Part shown: piece by piece, positions 49,955 to 62,545 of the stretch | How the letters are laid out: each line of letters starts with the position of its first letter | Position numbering within the stretch: the first letter of the stretch is position 1 | DNA from: Oreocharis arfaki | Lineage: Eukaryota; Chordata; Aves; Passeriformes; Paramythiidae | Reading direction: 5' to 3' | NCBI GenBank assembly: GCA_013398015.1 | Contig: VZRR01007634.1 | Span: 316,457-380,456, forward strand | Length of the DNA: 64,000 nucleotides | Translations under genes and position numbers: made by a program | The notes under the pieces: generated by a model | The model's database searches: none | What the model saw: the letters and a program-made list of their open reading frames with translations, nothing else | What the model was told of the DNA's origin: nothing

Positions 49955-52900
49955 CTGAAACAACACCAATGTAACCAGACTTTATGTCCCTGCAGGGGTG
50001 TCCAAGGTACTTGTAGCATCAGAAGCAACACGGAACGCAAAGGCATTTCCAGACAAATCCCACCCCTGCCAAAATAGGCCATTGGATCCCCCACGGAAAA
50101 CCCAGTCCTGTGACAAAGGATAAACAATCACAAGGGACAAGAGGGAACGAGGTCAACGGAAAACTGGTGAACTCTCAAATACACTGGAGAGGCCAAAACA
50201 CAGACTAGCCAAGGACCACAGAACTTTGCTTAATGAAATAGGGTAATATCATGGGAACAGAAATGAGAAGAGGTATGGCAGGGTATTTTCTAATGACTAT
50301 GCTGTGTTCTTTCTAGTCACTCTGCTGTCTATGCAACATCTTATTAAAACCACAAACCTTTAACCTCCCAAACTACCCTATACTCAACCCTACATGGCAG
50401 TTGCCAATTTTCAGATCACCAGGTTTTAAAGGCAGCTCTGGCTACACAAACATACCTGTATGTTACTCAGTTCATCAACAGGGATATCAAAGCACACGCC
50501 CTAAAAAAACAAAACAAAAAAAGAGGCACAAATTTACAGTGAAAGAATAAAGGTCTCAATAACCAATCCCACTACATATATATTTCTCATGGTTTTTTTT
50601 AGGAGGCAATTCCTGCATTATCATTTAGGAGTAATCTCTAATAAGTCTTTTAAAGCACTCAACTAACATCAATGACTTTTTTTTAATAGCATATGCATAA
50701 ACAGCATACTCACGACAGGTTACCATTTCCTGAGAAATGAGATTGAGTAGAGATAGTGTGGCACCAACATTTCGTACCAGTACCTCAGAACTCCAACCTC
50801 AATCACTGCAAAAACTGGCTGTATGTGAACACACACAAATCCCCAAATTCCTTCATTCCCAAGGCTGGCCATCTTACCATCTTCCCCTTGAGGAAACGCA
50901 TTGCAGACACTTTGTTATCGACCTCCTCCCCAAGCTGTTCCTTCAGCCCCCGCCACGCATAGCCCATGGTATGCATCTCTATTGAACACTTCAACACCAT
51001 GGTCACAAAACCCTGCAGGAAACAGAAAAAAACTTTAACAAGGCTAAACTTGGTGAAATCTACTGCTAGAAAACAGATTAAAAAAACCCCAAAATGATAC
51101 AAGAACCACAGTCCAATCACAGGGTATGTCCAAAATTTTGTTACCACACAATGAGCTGGGCCACGTTCTCCCTAAATGCATTAGAAAAAGGAAGTGCTGC
51201 ACTTTTCTTCAGTCAAGATCTCTTTGAGATCAGGTAATCACATGCTATACTTGCAATATGACAGAAACGTAAAAGATTCCTGATAAGGGGGAAACTACAA
51301 TAGCATTAATCAATCTGTTTGCTTGTAAAATGTCATTAATCAAACTCTCTTAGAGCATCAGAGTTTTCTGTTGCTTCAGTCTCTGGAGAAATTCTTTTAA
51401 CTCTCATCACAAGAAATTTTACTGATTTCAAGTTTCTCCCGGGAAGAGCTGATTTCAGCTAAGGAACAAGCAACACAGGAGGAGGAGCCTGGGGGTAACA
51501 GCTATTCAGAAACCCAGTTGAAAAAGGCTGGGAAGGAGATGCCACACGTGTCCTGGACACAAGCAATTCATGCATCCATCCTTGTTACCATGGGTGCATC
51601 ATTACTTACAGCTGTTGAGTTGAGCAGGGAGCGCTGCTGGATGTGAGATGCCCCGGAAATGTGCGCCAGGGCTGCAGCCAGGGCAGCCACTGCCCCCTTT
51701 TCATCTATCAGCTCTTCAGCTGATTTTCTGAAGTAGTCTACTGCAGAGGGAGGAACAGCCTCCAGCAACCTACACAGTTACAACATGGGTTTAAAGAGGT
51801 AAGAAAAGGCCACTGTGAAGTGCAGCCATGTTTAAGACATACCCTAATTTGGTTATTTCTGAAAGAGGCGGGGGGAAAAAAAAAAGATAGGAAACTAAGA
51901 ACAGCTACTTCTGTTACAGCTACTTCTGGTACAACAGCTCTCCCCATCATTTTTCAGTACACAATGAACCCAACACCATGTCCATCATCTGCTTCACACT
52001 GGTCAAATCCTTGCATAACTATAATAATCTGCTTCAAGGCAATTTCCACCACTAGGGCAACAAATGTAAACGGAGATGCATGGAATAAAAGCCACAACCC
52101 TTGGAAACAATACAAAGAAACATAAGCCAGGGCTAAAACATCCTCACTACTGCAGAGTAACTCCTCATTATACCAAGTATTGCTTTTTGCACACTGCTTC
52201 CACCACGTCATCTGAACAGACAAAATCAGTTTCCCCTCGTGACAGTAATTCCCTCACCTGTCACTGATTTCTGATTTCATAAACAAAGGTTAACTTCTGC
52301 AAAAATTTAGAGAACATTATGTTCCATGAAAAGGTCTATGTTCAGCTCACAAAGATTTACGGACACCATCTTATGTTGTCTATACACAAAGCAGCTGACT
52401 TCTACCACATAGGCAAAGCCATGCTCACATACAGGTGTGATCCCTTAAAGCTTTGCATTAAGCTCTAAGCATCTAGAGCAACAACATTTCTAAACCTTCA
52501 TTAAGAATAGGCAAATAAACTTACTTTTTGGCATCACTACTTGAAGCTTTAATTACATCTGTAGCAGAGGGAACACCTACACGCTTAAAGGCAATACCCT
52601 GAAATCAAGAAAACACATTAAAGGTATTTTCAGCTCTCCACAATTCAATGCTACCTACATCACATCACTGAGACCTCTATGTGCTGTTTACAAGATCAAC
52701 GCACTCTTTACTAAGTTATTTCTAAAGCCAAAATAAAGCTTTTAAGTTCCCAGCTTTGTTAATCTGGAGCTACTTTACTCCAATGTACATGCAGACTGGG
52801 ATGCAAGGCATGGTCTGCCTCATGCATTCCTGTCCCAGCCTGCCTGCTGACATCCACAGAGGACTGCCAGCATGGGAAAACTCAGGCAATGCAAGAACAG

Positions 52901-55900
52901 GCCAATACAAAACCATTTATGAACACCAAATATCAGCACTTTAGCCCCACTAGTCCATGGGACAGGAGAATCCCATTCTGGACTCATAAGCAGCCCATGA
53001 TTACAAAGTCTAAGAGAAGCAGGGTGCTTTCAGGGCTGAACAATTTCCTTAAGCAGAGATCTGAGGCACAACTCACCGCTTTGTGCTCAACTTGTTTCAG
53101 AAGATCTTCTTCTCTTCTCTGAAACAAACAAATGCAGATGCCAGTACGGCCAGCTCGACCCGTGCGTCCGGAACGATGGATGTAGGAATCAACATCCTTC
53201 ACAAATTCAGATCAACATGAGAAAACTTTACGTCATTTAAACTGCTGACATTTCAGATTAAATGCAAGCTAAATTCAATTCCAGAAGCCTAAGGAGTGAT
53301 ACATTATGTGTTTATACCCAAACTTACAACTACACATAAACCACTCAGGTTTGCCTGTGCTCCCCCACCCAAAAGTATGCTAGTCAGCTTTAACAAACAC
53401 TGCTGACAGACATTTTAATTTTTTTAAAATAAAAAGCTCCACTAGAGTTTCAAAAGATGAAAAAGGCAGCAGAAATATTTTAGAATTTTTATTAAACTCA
53501 GCAACATTCAGAAGGAATTCAGAAAAGCTGCACAATACCAAAATCTGTCTTAGGAGTTTCCAGAGTAAACAAAACCCAAGACTTTAATCAAAGCTCAAAC
53601 CGTAAAACTTGCAACTACAAAATTTTAGACCTAGCATTTACAAAGAATTCACCTAATTTGTGAACTGGAACAGAACATACTTCTGATGGAACAGAAATAA
53701 CCCACCACTCTGGCATAAAGAAAAAAAATGTAAATACAATTTTAGTTTCCCCTAATGACTTACTTTTGGTGGTGAGCACTGTATAACAAGGTCAACCTCA
53801 GGAATATCCAAACCGCGGGCAGCTACATTTGTTGCAATCAGAACTTCAAACACACCGTTTCTGAAGCCTTTTAATGTAATTTCTCTCTGTTTCTGTGGAA
53901 TGTCACCATGCAAGGACTGGGCATCCTGTCAGTGCAACAAACCATCAACACGTCAGTTAACAGGAGTCCAGGCTGCAGCATCTGAAGATATTTAACTGCA
54001 AACCCCACAATACTGTGCAGAGCAACAGAAAATAATTACGTAGCTGATACCAAAGGAATATAAAGCATCCTACTTTCTTTGATCCATCTCTGAGATTTAC
54101 TGTGAAAGCAGCATGGCCAACTGGCAGAAATTGCTGCAAGTTTTTAATGTGGATGATATATGAGATTTCTTTAATACTAGGCAAACCATGTATTCCCACC
54201 ACTGCTCATTCCCCATAAATCAGCATGTAGTATCAAACAGGATTTTCTCTGAAAAATATGCAGCACTTTTCCTCATACTCAGAAAAAGGGCAGTAATTCA
54301 AGCAAGCACAGAAGACCCGCTCAATAGACCACCTAAGATCCAAACAAACTCTCGGCAAACCTTCCAAGGGCAACAAGACATTTTGTTCTATCATATTTGG
54401 ATTTTCCTGAATGACTGTTTAAAGATCAAACACCACTAAGAGATGGGAATCCAAAAAGCACACTAACATAAAATGGGATATGTCCACTACACTAGCTCCT
54501 GTTTGTTACAATTACTGCTATCTCCTGGTTATTCAGCATAAGCTGCGTATTTCCTATTGATCCATGTCCTGCACAATTTTAAAGCCAAAGGAATAAATTC
54601 ATAAAGAAACCTACGAGGATATTTTGACTTCAAATTTCAATTTTTAGAAACTGCTTTCACAAGCCTTAAAACCACCCAGAGAAACAATTTTCTTCACACA
54701 GTTGCAACTTCCTATTTATTTAAGGGCATCCAACCCCTGACTTTGCAACCTTCTATTAATTTCAGGGCATTCAACCCCTGACTATTGGAATTGCTGCTCG
54801 CCGTTCAGCCCCCAGTACCTGTTTGAGCGAAGCATTCATTGCCAACTCATTTGCTTCCTTTTTGGTCTCACAAAAGACAATGGTCCGCCCACAGCTGCCA
54901 CTGTAGACTTGAATGATGTCCCCAAGAACTCCTGCTCTCTGAGAGGAGCGACACTGTATAGCCAAGTGCTGTTTGGGAAAGAAACAAGAAACAAGAAACC
55001 TACGACTAATCCAAGCCACACACAGGACAGACAAAATGAACAAAACAAGTATTTTAATTTTTTTTAAGCTTGCAAACAAAATCTATGTGTCAACCACGTG
55101 AAAAGTCATCCCATACCCCCATTCGTAAAATCAATGCATAACCGATTTTACCAAGGCCACTTGCTTTCAGGACCTCCACTGCTCTGCAGCAGAATCACTC
55201 ACTTCCACAGTTGTGGCTGTCCTTTGAGTCTTCTTTCCAATCAGGTCAATCTGTTCATACTCATCCCTCATGTATTTTTTTGCTACATCATAAACCCATC
55301 GTGGACAAGTTGCAGAAAACAGCAGTGTCTGTGGGTTGTTCTCGGAGCCTGGAAGGAAAGGCCATCGACTTCAGACATCACAACAGACCATGACACTCGA
55401 GAACTGATAAAAAAACAAGAGTTGCTCTCGAACTGACAGGTTTCTATGTGCACTAAGTCAATACAAGACGTGAAGAAACACTGTCAGCAATCATCTTTTT
55501 GTGGCTTTTAGAGTGAAAGTGGTAAGTCTCACTTTTAGTAATTGTTGAGATTTCTATTTCCAGTAATTCAAGCCTTTTCAAAAATTCTGGCATTAGTGAA
55601 ATGTGGCAAGAGTTTCACACATTAAAACAACCTCCTTCTGCTCTGTGCCTGGTATCTGACAGGTTTGCTGAACACCCACTACATCAGAAAAGAGCAAATA
55701 CTCCCTAGATGTCAGCTTTGTGTGACGACAAGTATACAGACAGACCATAACCCTAACCCTTTGCTCAAGTCACCTCTCAGGCAGAGGAACACTAGGGCTT
55801 AGGGAGTTGGGTTTGCTGCTTTCTTCCCTAGCTTTTTTTTACTCCACTCCTTCCAGAGATGCTCCTCCAGTCCTTCAGCCATCTGTCACTTCTCTTTGGA

Positions 55901-58900
55901 CATTTTCCAATTCTATCTTGCCCTTTTCTAGCATCACACAAAGAATTTAAGTTAGGACTGCCCCAGAAGTTTTTAAAGTAGCGTAACTGTGTTTTCTGCA
56001 TTGTCCCCTATTCCTCTCCTGATGTCTGAGTTCACCTTTCTTATAGGACGATCCCAAGATTTCTTCCACTTGCTCAGCAAAGCCCATGTCTAACATGTGA
56101 TCCACTTCATCCAAAACAACATGCTTCACACTAGAAAGTTCCAGCTTGCTATTCTGAATGTGGTCTTTGATCCGTCCAGGAGTTCCCACTAGAATATCGA
56201 TGCCACTTTTAAGGAGATCAACTGGAAGACAGAGAACAAGGACAGTGTCAGACTGCTAAGAGACAACATGATAAAAAGTTTGCAGTACACAGCAACACTT
56301 CTCATTTTAGAAGCAAAAAGCTGCTGCCCTTTAACCTCAGAATAAAGCACTACATCCAAAGGCAACAGATACGGAAGTTAACTGCAGTCTTAGCTGCTCT
56401 GTCAGGAGTACCAGTCAAACCTCATACAAAGCTACAGGGAAATACACCAATTTCCAAGCAACAATCAGCTAACATTAGAAACCTTCAGAGCTTTACTACA
56501 TGGAAACACTCTAGTTTTCCAGTTAAACTCTTTATCACAGCTACCTCTGGAGGCACACAGAGCCACAGGCACATACACAGTTCTCCCCTTTCTGTGGTCT
56601 GTCACATAGACTGTCCCAGTCTATGTCCACACAAAACCACAATAAAGAAGAAACTAAAAGGACTAGACATGTCACAGAACTACAACCATTCTTTTCCATA
56701 AAGATTTATTGAAACTAAAATAATTCAACCCAGGCTGTGTGCTTCCTTTGAAAGCCAGGTCATTTGAGTTCCTGACTGAACTTACAAAGTCTGAGGGGGC
56801 AAAAAGCCCATTTTTACTTATATAATGCATTTGGAGAAAATCAGCTCCAATTCATTAGTAATTCCTCAGCAGTTACTTACGCTGTTCTTTATATGGAGTT
56901 CCTCCATAAAAACAAGCAATTGACAGTTTCCTTGTGAGATTCTTGAAGTCTTTGGCTACCTGAGTGGCCAGTTCCCTGGTTGGAACAAGAACCAGCACCT
57001 GGAGGGAGAGAAAAACTGGCAAAAATGCAGCTGTGGTTGGGAGAAGGTGTAGGAGAAAAGAGTTTCCTTCCCATCAAACAGCCTGCACTCCCATCTTTAT
57101 TCTACACTTGTTGCAGAGGTGCCCACAGCTTACCACCATCCCAGCAATATTAATATTCCCTGCCACATGGAGCCAGCACAACGAGCCTCAGAGCCAGCAA
57201 GAGGAAACAAGGCAAAGTGTTACAAGATAACCAAAACTAGAACAACAGTAATTTTCTTTCTTATGTTAAAGCCATAAAAAAGACACTTCAGTAACATTAC
57301 CAAGGGCAAGGAAGGTGCAGCTCAGCACTAAAGGGTAGGAACAGTCACTAGATCAGGTGTAGCAAGATTTTAAAAGATACATAGCGTGATGCACTCTAGC
57401 CATACATCCTTCCCTTTCTCCACCAACCTGTCTTCCTCCAGTACCTACCCTTCCCCCCAACATTTTATTTAAGAATAAACCAGTAAAACAAAAAGCTGAA
57501 TTAATCTCTTGAAAGGTTTCAGACAACAGGATTTTAAAACTTGCATTGCCTTTACCATCAATAAAACAGAAGGATAAAGCAGGCAACAAATCAGCAGACC
57601 ATATACAGCTCTGCAGTCCAATGATAAATATACACACTGCAATGCATGGGAATAGGCATCTAATCACCGGCATCTGGTTACCAATTCCATCTCCGGGAAA
57701 CACCACTCGCATCTCTTGAGTGTCCAGACATGGCGGAGGAGGGGGAGGGGGAACCCCAAAAGCCTTCAGTTGTCACCATGGAATTTATAGTGAAAAACAA
57801 CCTCAGAGAAGAGAGCCAAGTCCAGGTGACTCACACATCACCTCAGAAGAGGCAGGGGACTGAACCCCAAAGCCACACGATAAGTGCCCAAGGAAAGCAG
57901 CATGGAAGTTCCCTAGACATGGATGCAGTGCCCTGACTGTTCACCCAAACACAGTCACAAGGGACTCCAAACACCAAATGTATCATTACTGTGATGCTGC
58001 AAAACTCTGTCACGCTATCTTCTTATCTGCGCGTGACAAAAAACAGTATAGGACAAAGAAGTCCCAAAAAAACCCCCCAAAGCAACAGTAAAATCACTTT
58101 CAAAACCTGCCACGCTCTAAGGTTTTGGCATAAAGCCTTAAGTGTAAGTTACTTTTGGTGCACGGCCTCTTCTCCCATCCTGTGAGACACTCTGAAGTTT
58201 TTCAATCAGTGGAAGAGCAAAGGAAAGGGTTTTCCCAGTTCCTGTTCGAGCTTGAGCAATTACATCTTTGCCATCATATATGGGTTGGAAAGTCTTCACT
58301 TGCACAGGGAACAGATATTTTACACCTCGAGCTGTAAGATAATTGAAAGAGGTTTCACTAAAATGTGAACTAACAATTAGAAGCCCTCATATACAAATAG
58401 CCTAAATATGTAGGGCACACCACCTCAAGTCCTGTACACAACAGAAACTGCAACTTAGAAGAAAACCAGGTATTTTTATGTTTTATTCCTACTTTAGATC
58501 TAAAGATATTCCACCCCCAAGGTGAGTGCTGAGTATCCACGATGAAATACAGTCTTCTTTGTGATGTATAGTTTAAGACAACAGGAGAAAAAGGAAAAAA
58601 CCCAACATGTTTTTTCTGTTACAGTTCAAGATTTTGTGGTAGCTTGGTTTTGAAGGTGAGAAGGTGATGGTGTTTGTTTCAAAACATTCTAAAACTTCAA
58701 GGAGATTTTGCACAGTGGAAGTGAAACAACCCATCCAACAGAAACTTCAGAGCAAAGAAAACATAAAGCAACAAGGAGAATTTTTTCCTTGGAAAGGAAC
58801 AAGACTTGCACATCTTCCCAACACAAAGGACAAGAACCCTATCGCAATTACTTTCTCAACAAAACTAATCACAAAGAGATATGAAAATGCCCCAATCTAT

Positions 58901-61044
58901 GAGAATAGCCCTAGACAATCTGTTCACACAAGTCAAATAGTCTTCACATGCAAAACTCCCTTAAGCTTGTCTAAGAAACAATTAGACAATTGTTTCTTAG
59001 ACAAGCTTAAGGTTAATTTCTACAATTACAAGTAGACAGCAGACATAGGAACAGAAGTAAAGATACACAGAATGATGCTGACGAGAAGAGAAATGTGTCT
59101 CTAGGAATAACCACTCCACGGAAGAATAATCTCATCTTAAGGCACCTGAAATTGAACAAACCAGAACACCTCTTTCTACTAACAGAAGAATCTCTGAATC
59201 CACAGCAACTGCTCATGTCATTCCTACCATACAATAAATGTAACACAATTTAGGACTGTTTAACTTTGGCTTATGCAGATAACAGAGTGCAATTCTGAAC
59301 AAACATTTACTGAAATGTCTTTTACCACATGAACTAACCTGTGAGAAGGTTGATAGTGTTTTGTGAGAGCGGAAAATTAGAGAAGGCGCCTTCTTTTGCC
59401 TCTTCTGTCAACTCCTAACAGGATATAAAAAAGAAAAAAGACTTAGTAGTCCTCCAAGATGAGCATAAAACATACTCTACACAGGCAACCAAGAAAAGCT
59501 GTGCATTTGCTGTACTACCACAGCTTAACCAGACACCTCCTTTCTGCTCAAAGAAAAAAAAAACCTCTGGATGCAGGTACTAGTCGGCAATGCTTGCAAA
59601 TCAGGAAACGGAAACTACCTATTAAAAATCTTAACTAGAGTGCATTGAAACCATGAGAAAACGGTCTTTCACAACAAAGCATATTCAGTGTAACAATTCA
59701 CCATGCAAAGCATGAATTTCCCTCTAGAAGACACCTACATGGTACACCATGCAAAGAGCTTTGAACTTTACATACGAGTAAATACTTAAAACATGAAATT
59801 TAGCTTTCACTTCAAAGATCCAAGAGGTCACATCGTTACACCCTACGTACAAAAAGCACTCTCCTGATTCATGCTCCTACCCTAGACACAAAACTACTCA
59901 CAAAAGGCCCTACACAGGGTCCCCTTGCACGTATGTGTGAGAAGTGGGAAAACTCCAGAAGTGGGAATTAATGAGGACAACTGCGGCTTTCTATTACAGA
60001 ACACTTTGCCAATACTTCTTCAGAGGTCCTGCCATCAGAGAGCGTGCCATCACAGAACAAAGCAAGGCACGTTTCTGGGACGGTGGCTGCCTGTGCAGCA
60101 GGGAGAAACCTTTGTGCTGTAGGACACAAACAACCTGTGACACGAAGACGAGTAGCACATGGAAACTGCTCCCCCAGCCAGCCGCCTTCCCTGCAGGACA
60201 CGCTGCTCCAAACACTTGGCATTTAGCTCGAGGGGGAAAGCACGTGGAGAGCAGCTCCCACGTGTTGCTGCATATGCTGCCGAGCCTCACTCACCGCCCG
60301 CAGCCCGGGCGGGAGCGCGCAGGGTGCCGGGCAGAGTGAGAGGAGGGATGCCCAGGCACTCCCGATGCCCAGGAGCAAGTGCCGCACATGCAAGGCGGAC
60401 AGCGGCAAAATGTGCCTACGACAGATGCCTCGTGCTCCCACTGTCGCGCAGCTCAAGTCTCCACACAGCGCACAACACGTGTTACTAAGCCCATTAATTA
60501 CCAGCAGAACGTTAATTAATCAAGACATGGGATGTGCTGGCAGAGGACTCCCTACCTCGGCGTCGCTGCCCTGCTCTCCGGCAGCCACGCTCTGGGCAGC
60601 TGGGGATGTCACGCTGTCGCTCACAATGGAGGAAGATTTCACCGCGTGCTGGGACGCGTCGCTCTCTCCTACCAAACCTTTGCTCCTCTCCTTGATTTTC
60701 TTCGTCTTCTTGGGCACGGGGGGCTCGAAGTCGCCGTCCCCCAGCCCGCTCTCCTCGGGCTCGGCCTCGGCCTTATCGCGCCGCTTCGCCTTCCCCTGCC
60801 GCTTCACCTTCTCCGGCGTCTCTTCTTGCTGCGGGAAAGCCGCCGTCACACGGAGGAAGCCCCTTCTTCCCCCCTGCCCGCCCCCAGTCGACTTTAAGCC
60901 CCTCAAGCCCATAAAAATGGCCGCACCCGCGGCCGCACGTGGCGCTCCCACCTTGACTTTCCTGCGGCGGCCGCGGCGCACCGACTCTGCGGCGGCCGGC
61001 GCCTGGGGCTCTGCGGGGCTGTGATCGGGCTCGGCGGCGGGCAT
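49787..61044 (-). CDS. DDX21: DDX21-type nucleolar DEAD-box RNA helicase, paralog A (complete)
   Basis: DDX21 unwinds RNA and acts in rRNA transcription and processing in the nucleolus (family knowledge). Fifteen exons: 61044-60952, 60828-60556, 59414-59339, 58331-58153, 56998-56881, 56221-56036, 55348-55203, 54968-54819, 53925-53764, 53196-53077, 52598-52525, 51769-51610, 51012-50878, 50500-50456 and 49954-49787. All phases agree; 694 residues. The N-terminus is Lys/Glu/Ser-rich. ARTGTGKT is near 175-182, PTRELA near 213, DEVD near 284-287, FSATCP near 320 and HRSGRTGRAGR near 468-478. A GUCT-like region follows (KGAVAALAAALAHISGAS, SIEMHTMGYAW, LKEQLGEEVDNK). RGRAP, the SIEM...YAW segment and RRWQLSVA favour DDX21 over DDX50. 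The tail after RRWQLSVASELPELEEY is only about 30 residues and ends FKSGNRGL; it lacks the FRGQ repeats and the KRSFS...F end of mammalian DDX21. Start MPAAEPDHSP recalls human MPGK. Confidence 0.93.
53077..53196 (-). CDS. DDX21: DDX21-A exon 10, motif VI
   Basis: 40 codons, phase 0 at both ends, with DVDSYIHRSGRTGRAGRTGI and ending QVEHKA. Contains the arginine fingers of the second RecA domain. Confidence 0.97.
54703..54785. repeat. 41-bp tandem duplication in a DDX21-A intron
   Basis: Two diverged copies, each with CTATTxATTTxAGGGCATC and CAACCCCTGACT, period about 41 bases. The second ends about 35 bases from the splice donor of exon 8. Confidence 0.8.
56036..56221 (-). CDS. DDX21: DDX21-A exon 6, DEVD box
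   Basis: Encodes DILVGTPGRIKDHIQN and then HVVLDEVDHMLDMGFAEQVE. DEVD in place of DEAD is the normal form in DDX21 and DDX50. Ends YKK with donor AAAG|GTGAAC. Confidence 0.96.
58153..58331 (-). CDS. DDX21: DDX21-A exon 4, Q motif and ATP-binding loop
   Basis: Encodes ARGVKYLFPVQVKTF (Q-motif region with the invariant Gln) and then ARTGTGKT (motif I). Phase 1 entry from exon 3 (SNFPLSQNTINLLT). Acceptor CTTACAG; donor CCAAAA|GTAACT, a weaker donor. Confidence 0.96.
58959..59012. repeat. Perfect 25-bp inverted repeat with a 4-base loop
   Basis: Arms 58959-58983 and 58988-59012 are exact reverse complements, beginning CCTTAAGCTTGTC and ending GACAAGCTTAAGG, with loop AGAC at 58984-58987. It lies in the intron between DDX21-A exons 3 and 4. 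Confidence 0.97.
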
Positions 61045-61250
61045 GGCTGCCGGCTGCCCCCCAGGCACGTGCGCGGCGGCCGCGCTGCTGNCCGCAGCCC
61101 GCACCGCGGGGAGCCCGAGCCGCGCCGCCCGGCCCCACACGGCCCCCATGCAGCCGCTAAGCCGCCGGCCCGCCCCTTCCGCCGCGCCGCCCGCCGGCCC
61201 CTTCCGCCAGCTCCTCCGCCACCATGAGCTCTCTCACGGACGTCCCCTCG
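60540..61250 (-). promoter_or_regulatory. DDX21: CpG-rich promoter and first exons of DDX21-A
   Basis: Dense CpG covers exons 1-2 and the upstream side. An upstream in-frame ATG at 61149 passes through the unknown base at 61091, so the 5' end cannot be fixed exactly. Bases 61350-62060 further upstream show no gene or repeat that I recognise. Confidence 0.6.
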
Positions 61251-62076
61251 TCGTCCGCTTAACAGACATCCTTTCACGGACCTCCCCTCATGGGGCTCCC
61301 CGTGTTGCCCACAAAACCGGGCTCGTTCCCCGGTGTGCTACAAGCCAATAATGACAGGCTCGAGAGAGACCTTATTGATTTCAGAGCTGCGCAAGCCCGG
61401 GTGCTCGGTGGTGTTGCTCAAGTATAGCACCCCCATCGGGCTTCTCGTCATTATTTATACACAGAAATTAAGAGTTAGGAAAGTGCCCAGCACAGCCCCT
61501 CTATAGGGATTAGTTAGTATTTTCCATACAAGTTCAGTAATCCCAGCTAACTTCTCCACATTGTCAGGAGAAGGGTCTTGATCCCCTAGGTAGGCATCTT
61601 TCTCACCTGTAGCCATGATTTTTAGTTACAATACTAAAACATAGTTCACCTGTAGGATACATGGTCCTTGAGCATTTAGCCAACTCAGCCATGTATACGT
61701 ACACATACATCAACATGCTGATTTACTTCATCCTTAAAGCTTGTTAGTTCCAGGATGTCCTTGAGTAAGGGCTGCTGCTATCTGTTCCACTGATGAGGCT
61801 TGAAAATACATGAAGATCTTACATTGAAAAATATCCTTACCTACGATAATCTTGACGTATTCCACATTTTGTAACACCCTGATGGGGTTATGGATCTCCC
61901 TCACAATTCTCCTTCATCAGAGTTCCTCCTCAGAGGGCTTCCCCTCATGCTTTGGAAACTGTCTTTCCTACCCCTGTTGTATAAGGAGCCACAATTTGGG
62001 ACAGAAACTGAAAAACAGTAAGTTTTAGGGAAAGAAGAGCTTCATTCCAATTCCACAAAATAAAAAACCAATAGAA

Positions 62077-62082
62077 TTTATT
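62077..62082 (-). terminator. DDX21: Poly(A) signal of DDX21-type paralog B
   Basis: AATAAA on the minus strand about 460 bases after the stop at 62546. The 3' UTR is AT-rich with A and T runs. Confidence 0.5.
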
Positions 62083-62545
62083 TTTCTTTCAGGGGCTCCT
62101 GCTGTCACGCTCCCCAATCTGGCACCATCCCACATCTCCACTAAAATACTGCTTCAAATACATGACAGCAAAATATGAAGTTGTAAAATAATATTTAATT
62201 TTATCAGAAAATGTACAGGTTTGAGCAGCAATTCAGATCCATATATTATACAGTGAACCAGGATACAGTTTTGAACACAACAGACATATTATGGAAAGAT
62301 TTGAAGAGCAATATGAGAAACAAAAAAAAACAATTCATTTTTTCTTGCAGAGTTTTTGGGGTTTTTTCTTTGCACTTCTTTTTTTAAAACGAACAGAACC
62401 TTGTTTATGAGAAAAGTAGTACTGACAAAAAAAAAAATCTTAATGAAGTATTTTCCCCAATGGTACAAACACACAGAAACAGCCTAGCGTAATGTAATAT
62501 AAAATACTTCAGTCCCATTTTTTTCTCACTTCCGGATTGTTGAAG

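Noticed and set aside
55747..55760. Telomere-like CCCTAACCCT
   Set aside because: Fewer than three units; not an interstitial telomere array.
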